A stretch of 64,000 nucleotides of DNA from Nereocystis luetkeana (Eukaryota; Sar; Phaeophyceae; Laminariales; Laminariaceae). Shown piece by piece: positions 1 through 13,169 of this stretch. Position numbers and translations under genes: made by a program. Each line of letters begins with the position of its first letter. Within the stretch, counting starts at the first letter, position 1. The notes beneath the pieces were generated by a model, which was not told where the DNA came from, did not search any database, and was given only the letters and a program-made list of their open reading frames with translations. Location of the stretch: positions 10,681,087-10,745,086 of the forward strand of contig JARUPZ010000017.1 of the NCBI GenBank assembly GCA_031213475.1. The letters are read 5' to 3'.

Positions 1-609
1 GCTGCTGCTGTGCAGACCCAGCCGCAAGACCAGCAGCAGCACAACAGCAGCAGCTGTACGTACGTCATCGCAGAAGACAACAACTTGCAGTATACACCCA
101 AATTACTGGGAGAACAGGACGCGTACTGTATGCGCATTATCGCACTCAATCCTGAGAACAGGCAGTGATTGAGATACTGCGGGTATGAGCAGTATCATAC
201 ACCTGATAACTGATACCTGGTACCTGGTACCTGATATCGATCGGCAATACAGAACAACCGCAAAGTACGACATGGGCAGTATTCTCATACCAATAATACC
301 GAAATATTCATGTTGGATATAGTATTGCGTGTAGCACACGCAGCAGTATACGTACATCAGCACAAAACTCCGTCATACAGCGAGTACTTGCAGTCTGAGC
401 AAGCAGTCTCCGAACCTTGATTACCTCCAGTAGTGCTCGCCGAAACAGCTGGGCGCGTTTCTTAACAGGGAATCGTACCCAGCCGAACATCATATCAAAT
501 TCCTGGAACGAAGGACCGTATATTTTAAGCGGGTCCGTATCTCCCATTTACTAGTAAATAAAGACCTCGCATCTGGACTGGATATGATTATTTTCTCAAA
601 GTGAAAAAC

Positions 610-992
610 GTCTGCTGTGTACGATATCCTCCGATGCACTTGATCGGTTTTTCTTATCGAACTCACAGCACCCGGCCGACTTGCCAACAACCTTCATTCA
701 ATTCGACCGGCGAAAACAAAGCTTTGTACGTACATATTCGAAGTAGAACACCTCTGAACTACTGTATACTGGTGCTGCTGCTGCTGCTGCTGCTGCTGTA
801 GTTGTTAGTACTGGTATTCCAACGTGCCTCACTCTGCAATAGTAGTGGAGAAAGTCCGAGCATGTACGGCCACCTGTACGATACCTTCCGATGTGATTGT
901 TTGTTTTTTCTTGTCGAACTATATATAACTACACTCGGCCGAATGCATACTCCCCAACAACCTTCATTCCATTCTACCGGCGATAACAGAAG
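610..992 (+). repeat. tandem duplication (about 270-base period)
   Basis: 610-722 and 876-992 share the order GTACGATA-CTTCCGATG, TTTTTCTT-TCGAACT, CGGCCGA, CCAACAACCTTCATTC and CCGGCGA. A (CTG)10 microsatellite (771-800) lies between them. Confidence 0.75.
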
Positions 993-2240
993 ACGTGCCA
1001 AGTTATCAAAATTTTACTGAAAAAATAAACAACGAAGCAAAATCACGGGGATATGCAACGATCTGGTGTTGTACCAAGAACGGTGCGATACCCCGAGAAG
1101 GCGCGTGCAGTCATCCGTCGAAGAGAGAGGGGCAATGGAAGGCAGCCGACGAGTAAGGCAAGACCGAGGTGGTCGATCAGGCCGATGGTGGCCCGCAAAG
1201 CAAGGGAGTCGGGAGAAAGCGGTAGCATCAGCATGGCCGAGATATCAAACCTCGGAGAGAAAACAAGATAAGATCAAGTCTGTCACGTATACAGTATACC
1301 AGGTAAATAGTGAGATTTTATAGATATCGCACCCAAGAATACATGAGACTGTCAATACGTATCGAGGTCGAAAAAGCAAGCATGAAGGCAGGGAGGCGCA
1401 GGCGTCCGGAGTCCCAGACAAAGTTCAAGACTAAATCGATAGCGAGGGCTTCGCGCAAACTGAAGATAGAGCTCCGTGTCTCCACAACGCAGCAAACTAT
1501 TCTTCGAGTTCGTGGTCGAAAACGGGACTGTCAGTTTGAACCAATAAAAAATCCTCCGCAAAAACTATGAACCCTTCAATCGTTCGCATCCTGAGTACAC
1601 GAGCAACCCGTGTACCTTTTAGAACAATACGTGGTTTTAAAAGTAGGGGAAAAAGAGAAGATGTGCCGAGTTATCAAAAAATTTCGTACTAAAAAAACAA
1701 AACAACAAAGCAAAATGACCGGGATATGCAACGATCTGGTACCAAGAACTGCACGATACGCCGAGAAGGCGCGTGTAGTCGCCCGGCGAAGAGACAGGGG
1801 CAAGGGAAGGGAGCCACCGAGAAAGGCAGGACCGAGGGGTTCGAACAGACCGATGGCGGCGGCCCGCAAAGCAAGGCAGTCGGTAGAAAGCGTTAGCATC
1901 AGCAAGACCGAGAGATCGAACCTCGGAGAGTAAAAAGCTACTACTTACTACTGTAAGATGAAGCCTGTCACGAGAAGCTCTTCGCAGAGCAACAACACCT
2001 AAACAAATTTCCAGGACCACAGAAAATAGAACGTCCGCGTCTCCTTTTTCCAGCAAATATCCCTCAAGTTCGGGGTCGCCGGGCTCGTCGGTGGCGCGAG
2101 ACTCCGACACGCGCGCACGGGAAAACACCCGTCGGAGGCCGGCTCGCGCGACCCTCGAGGAAAGCGGTCGAAAAAGCAAGCACAAAGGCAGGGGAGCGAA
2201 GGCTTCCGGACTCCCAGACAAAGTTGAAGATAAAGTCGGA
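993..2240 (+). repeat. diverged large direct duplication
   Basis: Copy 1 is about 993-1450 and copy 2 about 1661-2240. Both begin GTGCCRAGTTATCAAAA, share GGGATATGCAACGATCTGGT (offset 673) and later TCCCAGACAAAGTT (offset about 800). A plus-strand frame stays open in both (RTVRYPEKARAV against RTARYAEKARVV). The reverse frame is also open, so coding is unproven. Confidence 0.7.
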
Positions 2241-2302
2241 ACTTTAAGGTTCGCTCACAGCGGCCGAGATTCATTGTACATATATATCTATACGTAGGAG
2301 TA

Positions 2303-2415
2303 CACTATTACGGGGGGGCATAGTTAATAGGACCAAATATGGTTAGTAAAAATGGTTAAATATATAGGTTTTTATCTATACCATAGGTCCTACTAACTAT
2401 GGTCCCCCGTAATAG
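2303..2415. mobile_element. family A foldback MITE, copy 1
   Basis: Nearly palindromic over its length. Ends are CTATTACGGGGG and CCCCCGTAATAG, with inner arms CATAGTTAATAGGACC and GGTCCTACTAACTATGG. There is no coding capacity. TA duplications and short inverted repeats point to a Tc1/mariner-type mobiliser (inferred from the family as a whole). Confidence 0.88.
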
Positions 2416-3896
2416 TACCGGTACGCAGTCGTCTCGATGAGGTGTTCAGAAACGGACGACAGCAGCGGGGGTCACGGTTTAAGAGCTGCCAGAACCGGTT
2501 CAAGACAAGAAAACAAAGAGGTCAAACGGCTGAGCACGGGCGTACTACATAGTAAAATCTATCGGTATACGATAAACAGGCCTGACACAGCCATCTCTTA
2601 ACTAACGGTTTCGAAACGCCGAGAAAGTGGCCGAAAGGGTTAGATATCTTTGGCGTCACCGACCGTCGACGAGCAGCGGTGGCGCCCAAGGAAGACGGGA
2701 AGGATACTGTGGCGCCAGAACCGTACGACTCCTTGCATCGTAACTCGGACTCCAATTTGCCCAATCCCTCCATCACGCAGTCAGCGCCCTACAGCAGTAT
2801 AGTAGGTTGCAATCTTCAATGTTTGTCGTCATTCCCCCCCCCTGAAGTTCCTACCAGGTATACGTATCAGGGTTAATAATTCGCTACTATTACTATTAAT
2901 ATTAATATTAATATTATATCCGACCGCTGAACTCGAACCATGATACTGCTGACATGATATATATGTCTATGATATGTCTATGATAGATGATGATAGAGAC
3001 GGTTCGACGCTGGCGCTACGCGCCTTGTACGGTACGATGGTATGATATGATATGATAGAGATGCTACTGCTGCTGTTCAGCCGGTGATGAAACGTAAGGA
3101 GCTTTGGGATCTTAAAATCAGTGCCCAAGCATTGCTTACATTTCCGGACAGAACGGCGCAGTCAGTATCTAACCAAGTTGACGCGCCACGAGCCACGAGC
3201 CACGAGCCACGCCACGAGCCGGTGGGATTGCCAGCTGCGCTTATTTCACGCTGCTGCTGCTGCCATCCAACTGCTGCAGAGAATACACGACACACTCGCA
3301 ACTCGCAAGAACAAAGTAGTACGTGTTCTGGAACGTGTCTGGTGTGTCTTGTCTAATAACAGAACAAATGATCAAGCAAGGACATGGTCCGAGTACGAGC
3401 GAGTATAATACAATCGTAGCGTCATGTCGTCGATATGTAGTAGTATCAATAAGTACTCTGCGTAAGCTCCATCCGCTTGAAGTTTCTGAGGTAGTGGCAG
3501 TCTCCTGGTGTCTGCTCGGGGCCGAGGGCCCTCTCCATACATACCAGTACGTGCCAGTGGATTCACAGGTACCCACAACAAATCTCCCTCTCTCTCCAGT
3601 CTCAGCACGAGCTGCTGTTGCTTGTCATCCTTACGTACTGGTACGAATTAAGAGTAGCTTTGAGATCCAACACGCAAGAGTCATCAAGCATCGCCGAATG
3701 GAACGAGCTAATGTAATGGAATCGATACCATGCATCCCTTCAGAGCGTCACAGCACAACAGAGAGAAGCTCCTGCCGTGCCAAAGACTATTATAGCTCAA
3801 TATCCGAACGCATCACGCGCTACGGGTGCCTCTGGTACACCAGAACACAAACTGGCCCGCCCCCACCTGATCCCACCATCTCAAAAAGTTGCCTAT
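2416..3896. other. no gene seen
   Basis: Short AT-rich repeats (2880-3060), a CACGAGC repeat (3185-3220) and one TACCAGGTA (2852-2860). The open frames are short and unsupported. Confidence 0.6.
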
Positions 3897-3900
3897 GCTG

Positions 3901-3953
<53 letters not shown>
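3897..3953 (+). repeat. (CTG/TTG)n microsatellite
   Basis: About 18 units of CTG with TTG at the left, read as poly-Cys, poly-Ala or poly-Ser in chance frames. Followed by a family G leader. Confidence 0.95.
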
Positions 3954-3963
<10 letters not shown>

Positions 3964-4974
3964 TCTTCACATTGAACCGTTCTTTGCAGGCAATACAATC
4001 AGACGTCAAAAGTATACAAAAAAGCTCTGACGGGTTCCGCACTTTCTCACCTCTAGTTAACAGCTCCGTCTGCACATCAAGCGGTATAGCTATGTCCTTT
4101 CCAAGCCTTGGGGCCTCCGCCGACCTTTACCCTCCAGGGTTCTCGCTTGAGTTGTTGGCAAGGCAGGGCGCAGGCAGCAGTCAGTGTGTAGTCTGTAGCA
4201 GTCAGTCCGCACGAGTGCGGCGAGGGTACGGGCTAATATATATATTTCTAGTTGTTGATTGGCCCAAACTGCCCGAACTTTCGCCAAACACCCGAGCAGA
4301 CACGAAACCGAAACCGTTAAAATGCGGCGCAAGTTGCAACAACCATTTTCTGTTTTTCCATTTTTCCCTTTTTTTTTCCGTTTCTCTCGAAAGCACCGCC
4401 GTTTTTAGTAACTTGAAACGCCCCTTCTCAGGGTACCAGCTAGGGCACTGCTTCCATGCGCACTTGAGATACGTAGGTAGGCAACCGGTCTGTGCGGGGG
4501 TGTCACCAGACCTTGCATTTTGTGCGCAGGGCATGCTCGAGTCTGCATCGATCGCCCGCTCTAAAAATAACGCCTGTGAGTTTTAGTTTTTAGACGAACA
4601 GTACTCGCACAGCAGGATCTCTTCGTTGGCCTTCCTCGCGTGTCACATGTGACATGTGAAGCACCACTCACTGCAACAATATCAACGGCAACAAGCGTAC
4701 ATGCTCGTATGTTGTACCTGATCCCTGATATACCTGGTATGTACGTACCAGGTGTACGTATCGATACGTTACCAGACCAGTTATCAATAATCGAACTGCC
4801 CGGACGATGATCGGAGAAAGCAACGGCCCAGCGCTAGCTGGAATCCGCCCGGCGCCTCTTTGCAAGGAATATGGGCGGAAGCCTCGAAGAATGATTGCTT
4901 CCGCGTCAAATCTTCCGAGGTGGGTCGTTGTGGAGGGTTCGCGGACGCCGGCCAATTTAATGGTATACTGGGCC

Positions 4975-5150
4975 AGGTACAGCATAGGCCCGCCAACAAG
5001 AAACACCCAATCTGAGCAAACCTTTAGAATCTTAATCTTAGTGTGACACAATCTGGTATTATTATACCAGGTGCGGTGTGGACCCGACAACAAGAAACAC
5101 CTAATAATGTGAGCAAGCTTTAAAATCTTATCGTGACACCATCCATGTTA
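4975..5150 (+). repeat. tandem duplication (about 94-base period)
   Basis: Two units share ACAAGAAACACC, GAGCAA-CTTTA-AATCTTA and GTGACACMATC. Confidence 0.72.
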
Positions 5151-7548
5151 AACCTACAGTAGAGCGTAGATTATGATATCCCAGTAGAGTTTAGTGTAGC
5201 GCTCGCCGCTGGGCATCTTTTATTAATTCATGCAATTTTCTCAGAGTCCCTCAAAACGTGAGCCTTACTATTATTGCTCTTATCAGTATTTTTGCACATT
5301 CATTCGTGGACCTCCGTATCTTAACTCATCGTTACCCTGCCAAACCACTTGTTGTATCAGTAATATATTATACGTGCCAATGTGCTTCCAGGTGACGTGA
5401 ACGACGTAAACAATGTTTCGTAGTCCGACGTACGCAACATGTAATATGAAGTATGATATATTATTTATAGTGTCATATTATGGCGCATGCGGGGGCGCTG
5501 GTCAATGCACCTTATTCACTCGATCTGTCTACTGAAGACGGGGTACGTATGTACGTTGAGGTTGTCACCAGGTTGGTCACCCGTGAACGATTCGAGGTGC
5601 CGCGCGACTGACATGGACGGGGGAAACGCGCCGCGTTCTTGCTGTGTCAACAAATATGATGCCTCTAATGCGCGTGACATGCATTGTTGTGTGATAAGCT
5701 GTGATCTGTGTACACAAGAAAATTGGACACGGGTTCGTATCCTTTTCGCTGTACTCGAGTACTGTTGTCCCGTTGGCCATGGATTATTGCGGTTGATTGC
5801 CGTGCCCGCTTGCCAATGATCAACACCAAGGTATCTTGTACTACTTACATTCTCCGGGCAAGCGGCCGCAGAACGTCCTGTTAGTTCACTTTATGTCGGT
5901 GGCTAATGCGATTCTGATGTTTACTATGCTATGTATCGGCATGTTTGCTCATTCCATGGATAATAGTTTGCTCCCAGTACACGTTTAGGTATACCCGATC
6001 ACGCGAACACGAGCCCGGAATCAGAAGTAGTAGTCAAAATAAACAGCCAGAAAAAGGTAGAATGTACTGCTGTACCTCCATATAACCTTATTAACCCACA
6101 GAGATACCGTAGGACCGCTCGCGACATCTTACCTTCGACCTTGAAGTTTCGGACCGCCGCTTGTGACTGCCTGGCCATTTAGTCTTTAGAAGGAACAGTA
6201 TTTTCGAGTACTACTGCCAAATATATTGACAACGGTTAGAAAAATAGCCCACGCGTACGCACAATTCTAAAACAACCCCGATTGCCACGCGGCGAACTTT
6301 GCCTGTGTACTCTTTCTACGGTATACTCATGAATACGCCATTCCCGCCCAACTCCGGCTTTCACTCGAATTCCCCGACGCCCGCGCAATATCCCATTGTA
6401 ACCAGTCTTGCCAGGCTTGGAATGTTCAAGGCCGCAAACGATTCAAAATCGAGGTTCATCCACAAGGTCAGCGTACCTAAGTACAGTTCAGTTGGTTGAT
6501 CTTCTGCCCTTCTCGGAAACATGAGTGCTTGCCAAAAGCTTAGAAACCCGAGCACGGTATTCTCAGATTGGACACTATGTCACAGACTCTAGCTCTGACA
6601 CCGAGGCGTGCTACGGTGGGAGTACGTAGCACTTTTTGGCCACTTTTTGTCTGACTCACCGGGTTCCGCTACTACCGGGGAACTACCAAATACTACTACT
6701 GTATCATGATAATCTTAGTTCGGTTTACAATACCATTCGGACAAAATCCACGATAGATAGGCCGGGGTTAACCATCCATACTTTCTGAAAACCAGTTTTC
6801 GGGAGAGATGAACGGTAGGGTTCCTCAAACGATGGCCCCCAGAAACAACGGATATCTGATGCTGCCTGTACCGTAACACCCGTCCGGCATAGACCAGAGG
6901 TAGTGGCGATCCCCAACCATCAGAAGGTCCCAGGATCGTACATCGATCATCATACAAGTTGCACTAATCATGATCCACAAAGCAGGATCTTCTTATATCC
7001 CGTTACAATTCACCGTGAAACTTACCGGGTGCGGTCAGTAGCGCCCATGCCGTGGCCTCTCTCCTTGTCTCTTGATACTCCAGCCCTTAAGGGCTGTGGT
7101 TATGGTTGGAGCTCAAAGTTGCCACACTGTTTGCTTGGAATCTTATGGCGGAGGACATTGTGAGCAGAGAAAATGTGATATCGTGATCCCACTGCTGTGT
7201 GGATGCATTGTGGACGCATTGTTCATGCCGCCCATGTGAAGAGGCATCCCACCCCGAGGGGGGGGGACTTGTCATAATCACGCTTTCCCTATACTTCGAG
7301 CCCTACAAAGGTGAACACCGGGGAATCTTCATTCTCCAAGAAGAACACAGTGAGTGCTGGACACAAGGATGGCGCTAAACTGCGGGCACGACACGCTTTT
7401 CTGTACCGGGGTCAACCCCTGCGGAAATATCATGTTTTTTCAGCGGCTCTGGTCGTACTGCATGCAACCAATGGACATCATATACGAGTACTGTAGTGCT
7501 TTGCTTGCGGCAGACATCCCCGCCCTACTCCCCTGCTTGTAGAGATAC
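5151..7548. other. no gene or repeat recognised
   Basis: Mixed-composition sequence with scattered short open frames up to 110 codons on either strand. None has splice context or a recognisable motif. Confidence 0.6.
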
Positions 7549-7658
7549 TTATTACGGGGGACCATAGTTAACAGGACCTATGGTACAGATAAAAACCTAT
7601 ATGTTGAAGCATTTTTACTAACAATATTAGGTCCTGTTAACTATGCCCCCCCGTAAAA
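7549..7658. mobile_element. family A foldback MITE, copy 2
   Basis: Inverted ends ATTACGGGGGACCATAGTT and the matching right arm CTATGCCCCCCCGTAA. The right terminus reads GTAAAAAT, slightly decayed. Confidence 0.87.
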
Positions 7659-7818
7659 ATAGTATATACACAAAAGCTCGTGTTGCCTCCTCCAGATGCT
7701 TCGGGGTGAGATATCAGTGAAATCTTCTTGCAGGAGAATATCTGTGTAGTAACGCATCCACAGAAAGGAAGCGGAAACGGGGATAACCTGATACATGAAT
7801 ATATATACTACCTGGTAG

Positions 7819-7929
7819 TTATTACGGGGGACAATAGTTAATAGGACCTATGGTATACATAAAAACCTATATATTTAACCATGTTTACTAACAATGTTTG
7901 GTCCTATTAACTGTGGTCCCCCGTAATAG
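7819..7929. mobile_element. family A foldback MITE, copy 3
   Basis: Ends TTATTACGGGGG and CCCCCGTAATAG. A TACCTGGTA palindrome (7809-7817) lies two bases from its left end. Confidence 0.88.
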
Positions 7930-8726
7930 CTCTCGTTTGTTTGTAGCTGCTTGTGTGGCTTTCATCAGTCCCGTAAATCGTTACTACGACGAGAGAGAGT
8001 GTGTGTGCCATCCACCGTACTGTGTGCACCGCTTCTATCCCGGCCTTTGTGGCGTGTGCCCACGCGCGTAGCCAACGTACACATCCGAAAACAACACGTT
8101 TCGCCAGTCACTTCGTTGTTGTCGAAAAGTGAACGTTTGGGCAAGGTGTTGAACGCGTGGAAAGACCTGTCGTTGCTGCTGTTTTTCTTGGCATTGTTGT
8201 TGTTTTGCGACGCTGCGAGACGCTTACCGTATACGTAGTCACCGCCTGATGTGAATGGAAAATATCTGCCCCTTCTTTCGACAAAATCAACTCCCACACT
8301 GACCGGTAGGTACTGCTTCTTCTATAGTATTTGAGAGGGCTGTCAGCTGGCTTACAAGTAAGAGTGCTAATGCCGTAGTGCCTTCACGACTACAGTAGAG
8401 TTGTTTGGTGGGTGGCGACAGTATAATAAGCCAACTACTGCTATACCTGACATACTACTCGGCTGTATTACCGCAATAAAAATCACACGTCGGGCCACAA
8501 ACGCGCCGGGCCAGACACACCAGACGCACCAGACACACCACCACCAGACAAAAATGCGTACAACTCGGGTGCAACCCTGTAACACCTAGCCGACCAATGA
8601 CCACTATTAATAAAAATTATCGACATATAGTAAGCCGACTTAGAGCGCGAGTGTCTACCCTCTTTATTGCGCTGTGGATACAGTATACAGTAAAGGTGGA
8701 CTGAAGTTTCATGCCTTGAGATATAA

Positions 8727-8896
8727 GGTGCTGTTGCTGTACTAACCGTGGACCCCCCGCGGGCAGCAGGGAAGAACAACATTTTGCTATGCTTGTTTTT
8801 GGCTGAGATCAGGTGCTGTTGCTGTACTACTAACCGTGGACCCCCCGCGGGCAGCAGGGAAGAACATCATTTTGCTATGCTTGTTTTTGGCTGAGG
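8727..8896 (+). repeat. recent 85-base tandem duplication
   Basis: Two units starting GGTGCTGTTGCTGTACTA, each with ACCCCCCGCGGGCAGCAGG and GCTTGTTTTTGGCTGAG. They differ by only a few bases, including one extra CTA. Confidence 0.9.
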
Positions 8897-10389
8897 TCTG
8901 TTTTTTTCGCAATCGTGCAGAATCGGGCATACCGCAGCTGAACTACTTACTCTGAGCACAACTGGCTTGGATTTTTCGTGTCATACAAATAAGCAGTACG
9001 GTCGTAGTCCAGAAACGTATCGGTGGCAATCAGTTCCGGCTTTGACGCGACGTCTATCCTAACGTCTACCCGTACCAGTGTAACCAGTGCAAGTGTGTAG
9101 TACGAGAACACATGATAATATTGTACAGTTACAGCAGTTACAGCAGTTAGTTACAGGAGTACGCCGAAGCGAGTTGAAACCTTGCACGGCCGCCAACAAG
9201 TTGAGAAACTCCCTTTCTTTGGAGCTGGCTGAAGCCGGAGGCCAGAGGTTTGCGCCTTCCGTCCTGAAACCTCTCTATAAAAAAGCGTTTTAATTGTTGA
9301 TGTGCTCTCATGACTGTAGTAACACATCGCTACTATTCATTAGTAGTATAACCATCTACTAATAATACAGTATCCGTCCGGGGTTGCAGGGCCAAGACAC
9401 GATAAGGCAGGCTATATCCCGGAAAAACACAGTAGTTGATGATAGTTGACTGCAGTAACACACATACATACCTGCCGGTGGTACGAGTCGTAGCGAGCTC
9501 TGTGATGCACACTCTGTGACACTTCCTTTGCAATTCCCATGGCACTGCCATAATATATATGCGCTATCGCGACAAGGCCATGCGTCCTCCTGGACGTGCC
9601 CATTGCAGTGCAGGGCACCACAACAATAGCTGTTTTCATGACACTGCTGCCGCCTGCCAAGCCTGCCATGACGCCGCCATGCCAATGGCATAAAGGCCTG
9701 TGGCACACACAATGAATGGGCAATGTCAAGAAGGTGCATGACATTTGCTGCGGCGCGTACCATCGCGTATTGCCATGACACGCCGCAAGGGTGTACCTTT
9801 TTATGAGCGACAGCGGCTATTCTGCTGTGGTCCTGTCTCCATCAACTCTGGTGAACTGCGATGCTGCGCGTGTGCAGTACATCTCATTCCGTTAAACTTC
9901 GAACACGCCTGCCTACTACTGCACCTCATACGCCGTGGCTAGTTTATGTGGCGAATCATGCAATCATCATCATGATTGCGTTTGTCCTCTGACTATGTGT
10001 ACTGTATCATAAGCTTCAACGTTGGTCACTGATAAATCTTCCCTGTACTAAAATAACCAGGAGGGACCAAAACAACTGGAAAACCTACGCACCAAGCAAC
10101 TATTAATACATAGTGCACACTTTTCTCTCGATAATATAATCAGGCCCGAAGCGATTTCAAGTGACCCAAGCGATTAACAATTAATACTACAGTATTATTT
10201 CACGCTGCCAACGACCATTCAATGGGATTGGATGAGGCCTCCTGCCCCGGTCGGTGGTCCTCCCCAAACTTCCTTGCGCTTCTTTGATCATGATTAGCCA
10301 CCTACCGGGCGCGGTGTTGTCCCACCCAAACTTGCTTCATATGATACTGGGATATTTTAGCTCCGTATTTTTTTTCAATACTGCACTAG
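8897..10389. other. no clear gene
   Basis: A frame at 9087-9293 (+) ends in LSLELAEAGGQRFAPSVLKP and looks mildly coding-like. Minus frames at 9359-9781 come from recurring TGCCATG-like words. Nothing assigned. Confidence 0.5.
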
Positions 10390-10584
10390 CACATGAAAAG
10401 GGCAGCAGCAGAAACACTGGAGCCCGAGACAGCCCTTGAAATAGGAGTGGAGGAGTGGCTGCAGCCTCGGCATTGGGGGGCGCCGGGCGACAGCTGCATG
10501 AAGAGGGTGTCCGAGCGCTTGGGCGTAATGTCGACGGAGAGAGGGCTCGAGGAATATGGGAGGAGCAAGCGGGCACAGAAACGA
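10390..10584 (+). CDS. candidate internal exon, unknown protein
   Basis: 65 open codons after a T-rich tract and CACTAG, ending CGA|GTGAGT, a good donor in phase 0. It reads MKRAAAETLEPETALEIGVE, GAPGDSCMKRVSERLG and EEYGRSKRAQKR, GC-rich and charged like a soluble protein. I found no partner exon, and the reverse frame is also open, so this could be chance. Confidence 0.28.
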
Positions 10585-11091
10585 GTGAGTTCACCTGAGT
10601 GAACCCGCATAAGGTTCGACATGGATTCTACTGCCTCCTACGAAGAAGCCAGTCATAACCTACTGCCCCCCCCCCTCCCACTACTGCTACACAAGTATGC
10701 CACTATTTGGTGGCAGGTACAACAGCAGATCCCTGATCTGTATGGTCTGCATAATAAGCTACAATAGCTCACGTTTGCCGGATGATATATGTTTTGACAC
10801 AGCTCTTGTTGCGCGTATTTGTTCGTGGCGGTATCTGTTATCAATATGACAAGGCTCTTGGATAACGTACCATTATGGGAAACACATATATATAGATGAT
10901 AAGCTATCTACAACTCTGTACAGTACATACCTTTGATCGTCATGTATGTATCCGACGCGTGAAATAGTGTAGTCGAAAGAGAGGCGCAATAGCGTCGGGG
11001 TTCCTTCTTCCCCTGTTAAATTGAATCTGCTTTTCTTACTGCAGTATCACGTGGGAACATATTAATAAGACTGCGCTTGTAGCAATCCATT

Positions 11092-11199
11092 CTTACGGGG
11101 GACCATAGTAAATAGGACCGAATATTGTTATTAAAAATAGGTGAATATATTGGTTTTTGTGTTCGCCGTAGGACCTATTATATATGGTCCCCCGCAAAA
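11092..11199. mobile_element. family A foldback MITE, copy 4
   Basis: Ends CTTACGGGGGACCATAGT and ATATGGTCCCCCGCAAAAG. The right terminal bases are decayed. Confidence 0.85.
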
Positions 11200-11634
11200 G
11201 TGTAACAAAACGTGGTGTGAAAACGTAGGGAGATACACAATGTGTTTGTTTGGGCGCCCATCGTGGCTTTTGAATTATGTATGAATTTGGCCCTCCATAT
11301 ACTTGCGGTAGGTATTGGTGTCCTGAAGGTATACCATGGCTCGGAAGTATCTCTCGCTAGGGGCTTGCAGTGGCGGAAAATTGTAACTGTTGCCAACTAC
11401 TACTATGCGCGCGCCGGTGGAAATCACAGATAGATACCAAACAGTTGTTTTCGGAGCTTTTCGGTCGGTCGGCACGGATCTCCTGCTTCAGATTTCCGGC
11501 TTCACCCAGCTCAAAATTACGGAATATCCTCTAGTTGAAGGCCGCCATGTAAATGAGTAACTTGCTTCGCTCCTAAGAACATCAATGGCTTACAATCTAT
11601 CCTGGTAGGCCAAATAGGCAGGGATTTTCGCAGG

Positions 11635-11900
11635 TCAGGTCAAACCGCATGGGTCGAGTGGGCTCGGGTCGGGTCAAACCCGCGAAAAAATTGAGGTGCG
11701 TTGACCTAACCCGACCCGACCGGCGAGATTCGAAAATTAATTGTTGACCCGACCCGATTCGACCGGTCCGTGAGTCTTGATAACGCCCCTGACCCGACCC
11801 GACCCGACCCACGAGATTTGAGAACCTCCTGACCCGACCTGACCCGACCCGCCACCTTGAGATTGACCCGTGAGACACGGGTTTCATGCGGGTCGAAGAC
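11635..11900. repeat. family D array, (CGACC)n with GAGATTTGAAAA spacers
   Basis: Blocks of CCCGACCCGACCCGACC alternate with GAGATT-GAAAA spacers at roughly 60 bases. Related arrays are at 13170-13420 and 22170-22350. Confidence 0.85.
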
Positions 11901-11918
11901 CGTTTGTCTTGACCCTCA

Positions 11919-12660
11919 GGTAGGTTCGGTATTAAGATCAGCAGGCGGAACACTTTGTATCCCTGGGCAGGTCTGCCTATTAATCAGTCGGCACTCGTTG
12001 GTGTTCACCTGTCTGTGTTGTTCGCCTAGAGATAGAAGACGAGCAGCTTCATTCCTTCCATGCACGGTGGAGACTGCGTCAAAGCTCGTGTGTCTCTGGA
12101 AAACGCCTGCTTTCCCCTAAGATACGCCTTCCAAGTACTACAAATACGATCCCAGTGCCTGAACCCAGGTAATTACCGGGCGTTCAACCTCATGAAAGGC
12201 AGTTTCATAACACTAGCCCACTCTAATGAGCCGTAAATATATGCAGAATTTAAGGAAATTCATACGTAGAAACCCCGTTTCCACGAACTAGAACACGAGT
12301 CGAAGATGCGGCTCCTCAAAACCCACTCCCACACCTCTGAAGGGCAAGGCAATGAGTCCTGCCGACGACGCCACTTGTTAAGGTCAGCAGGCGGGACACT
12401 TTGAAACCCTGGACAGGTATCCCTATTAAGTCGGTACTCGTTGGTACTCAGGTGTGTTGTTTGCCTCGAGATATAAGAATGAGCAGCCTTATTTCTTTCA
12501 TGCACGCTGGAGACTGAGTCAAAGCTCGTGAGTCTCTGCAAAACCCCTGGTTTCCCACCTAAGATACGCCTTCCAAGTACTACAAATACGATCCTAGTGC
12601 CTGAACCCAAGTAATCACCGGGCTTTCAACCTCATTCAAGGCAGTATCATAACATTCGAC
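11919..12660 (+). repeat. 290-base direct duplication beside a family D array
   Basis: Copies 11919-12216 and 12368-12660 share GATACGCCTTCCAAGTACTA, CAAATACGATCC and GTCAAAGCTCGTG at high identity. A short family D fragment follows copy 2 as the main array precedes copy 1, so the two were probably duplicated together. Confidence 0.88.
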
Positions 12661-13169
12661 CCGCGGATCCGGCCCGTGGGTCCACACTTCAAAAATAATA
12701 TAATATTCATTGTCGTGCCCCGCATCGATTTGTGGTCTGGCTGTTGTAGTGGGTATGGATGGATGCGGGCATGCGTATATGGATTTGGCGGTGTTTTAAT
12801 GTTTTGAATATGATATTGAAGGAGTATTACGTATTGAGTACGTGCACGACAGAAACCTTCCGGTAAAAGAGCGGTGTCAAGTGTAAGGCCGTATGGACCT
12901 AGGGACCGACTTCTGCTAGCAGGTTGATGCCTTTGGCTCTGTCCCGGTCACTCACACGAGGTGCTTGACGATGCTACAGTAGATGTTGGAAGCTCTTCTG
13001 GTAGTTGTTGCTTGCTTCGCCAGATCTCTTCCGAACGAAGGGGCGAGGCGCTCATCAGAGAAGCAGGCGATAACGCCTGCCAGGTATGACGAGGGGACGA
13101 TTGCTACAAACTTTAACGCCACAACAACAGGGGTGAGGGATACCATAACAGCGGTAAGTGTTTCAAGTG

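Noticed and set aside
3323-4586. Long frames with poly-Cys, poly-Ala or poly-Ser
   Set aside because: These are translations of the CTG-rich microsatellite at 3897-3953. The same tract is open in several frames on both strands.
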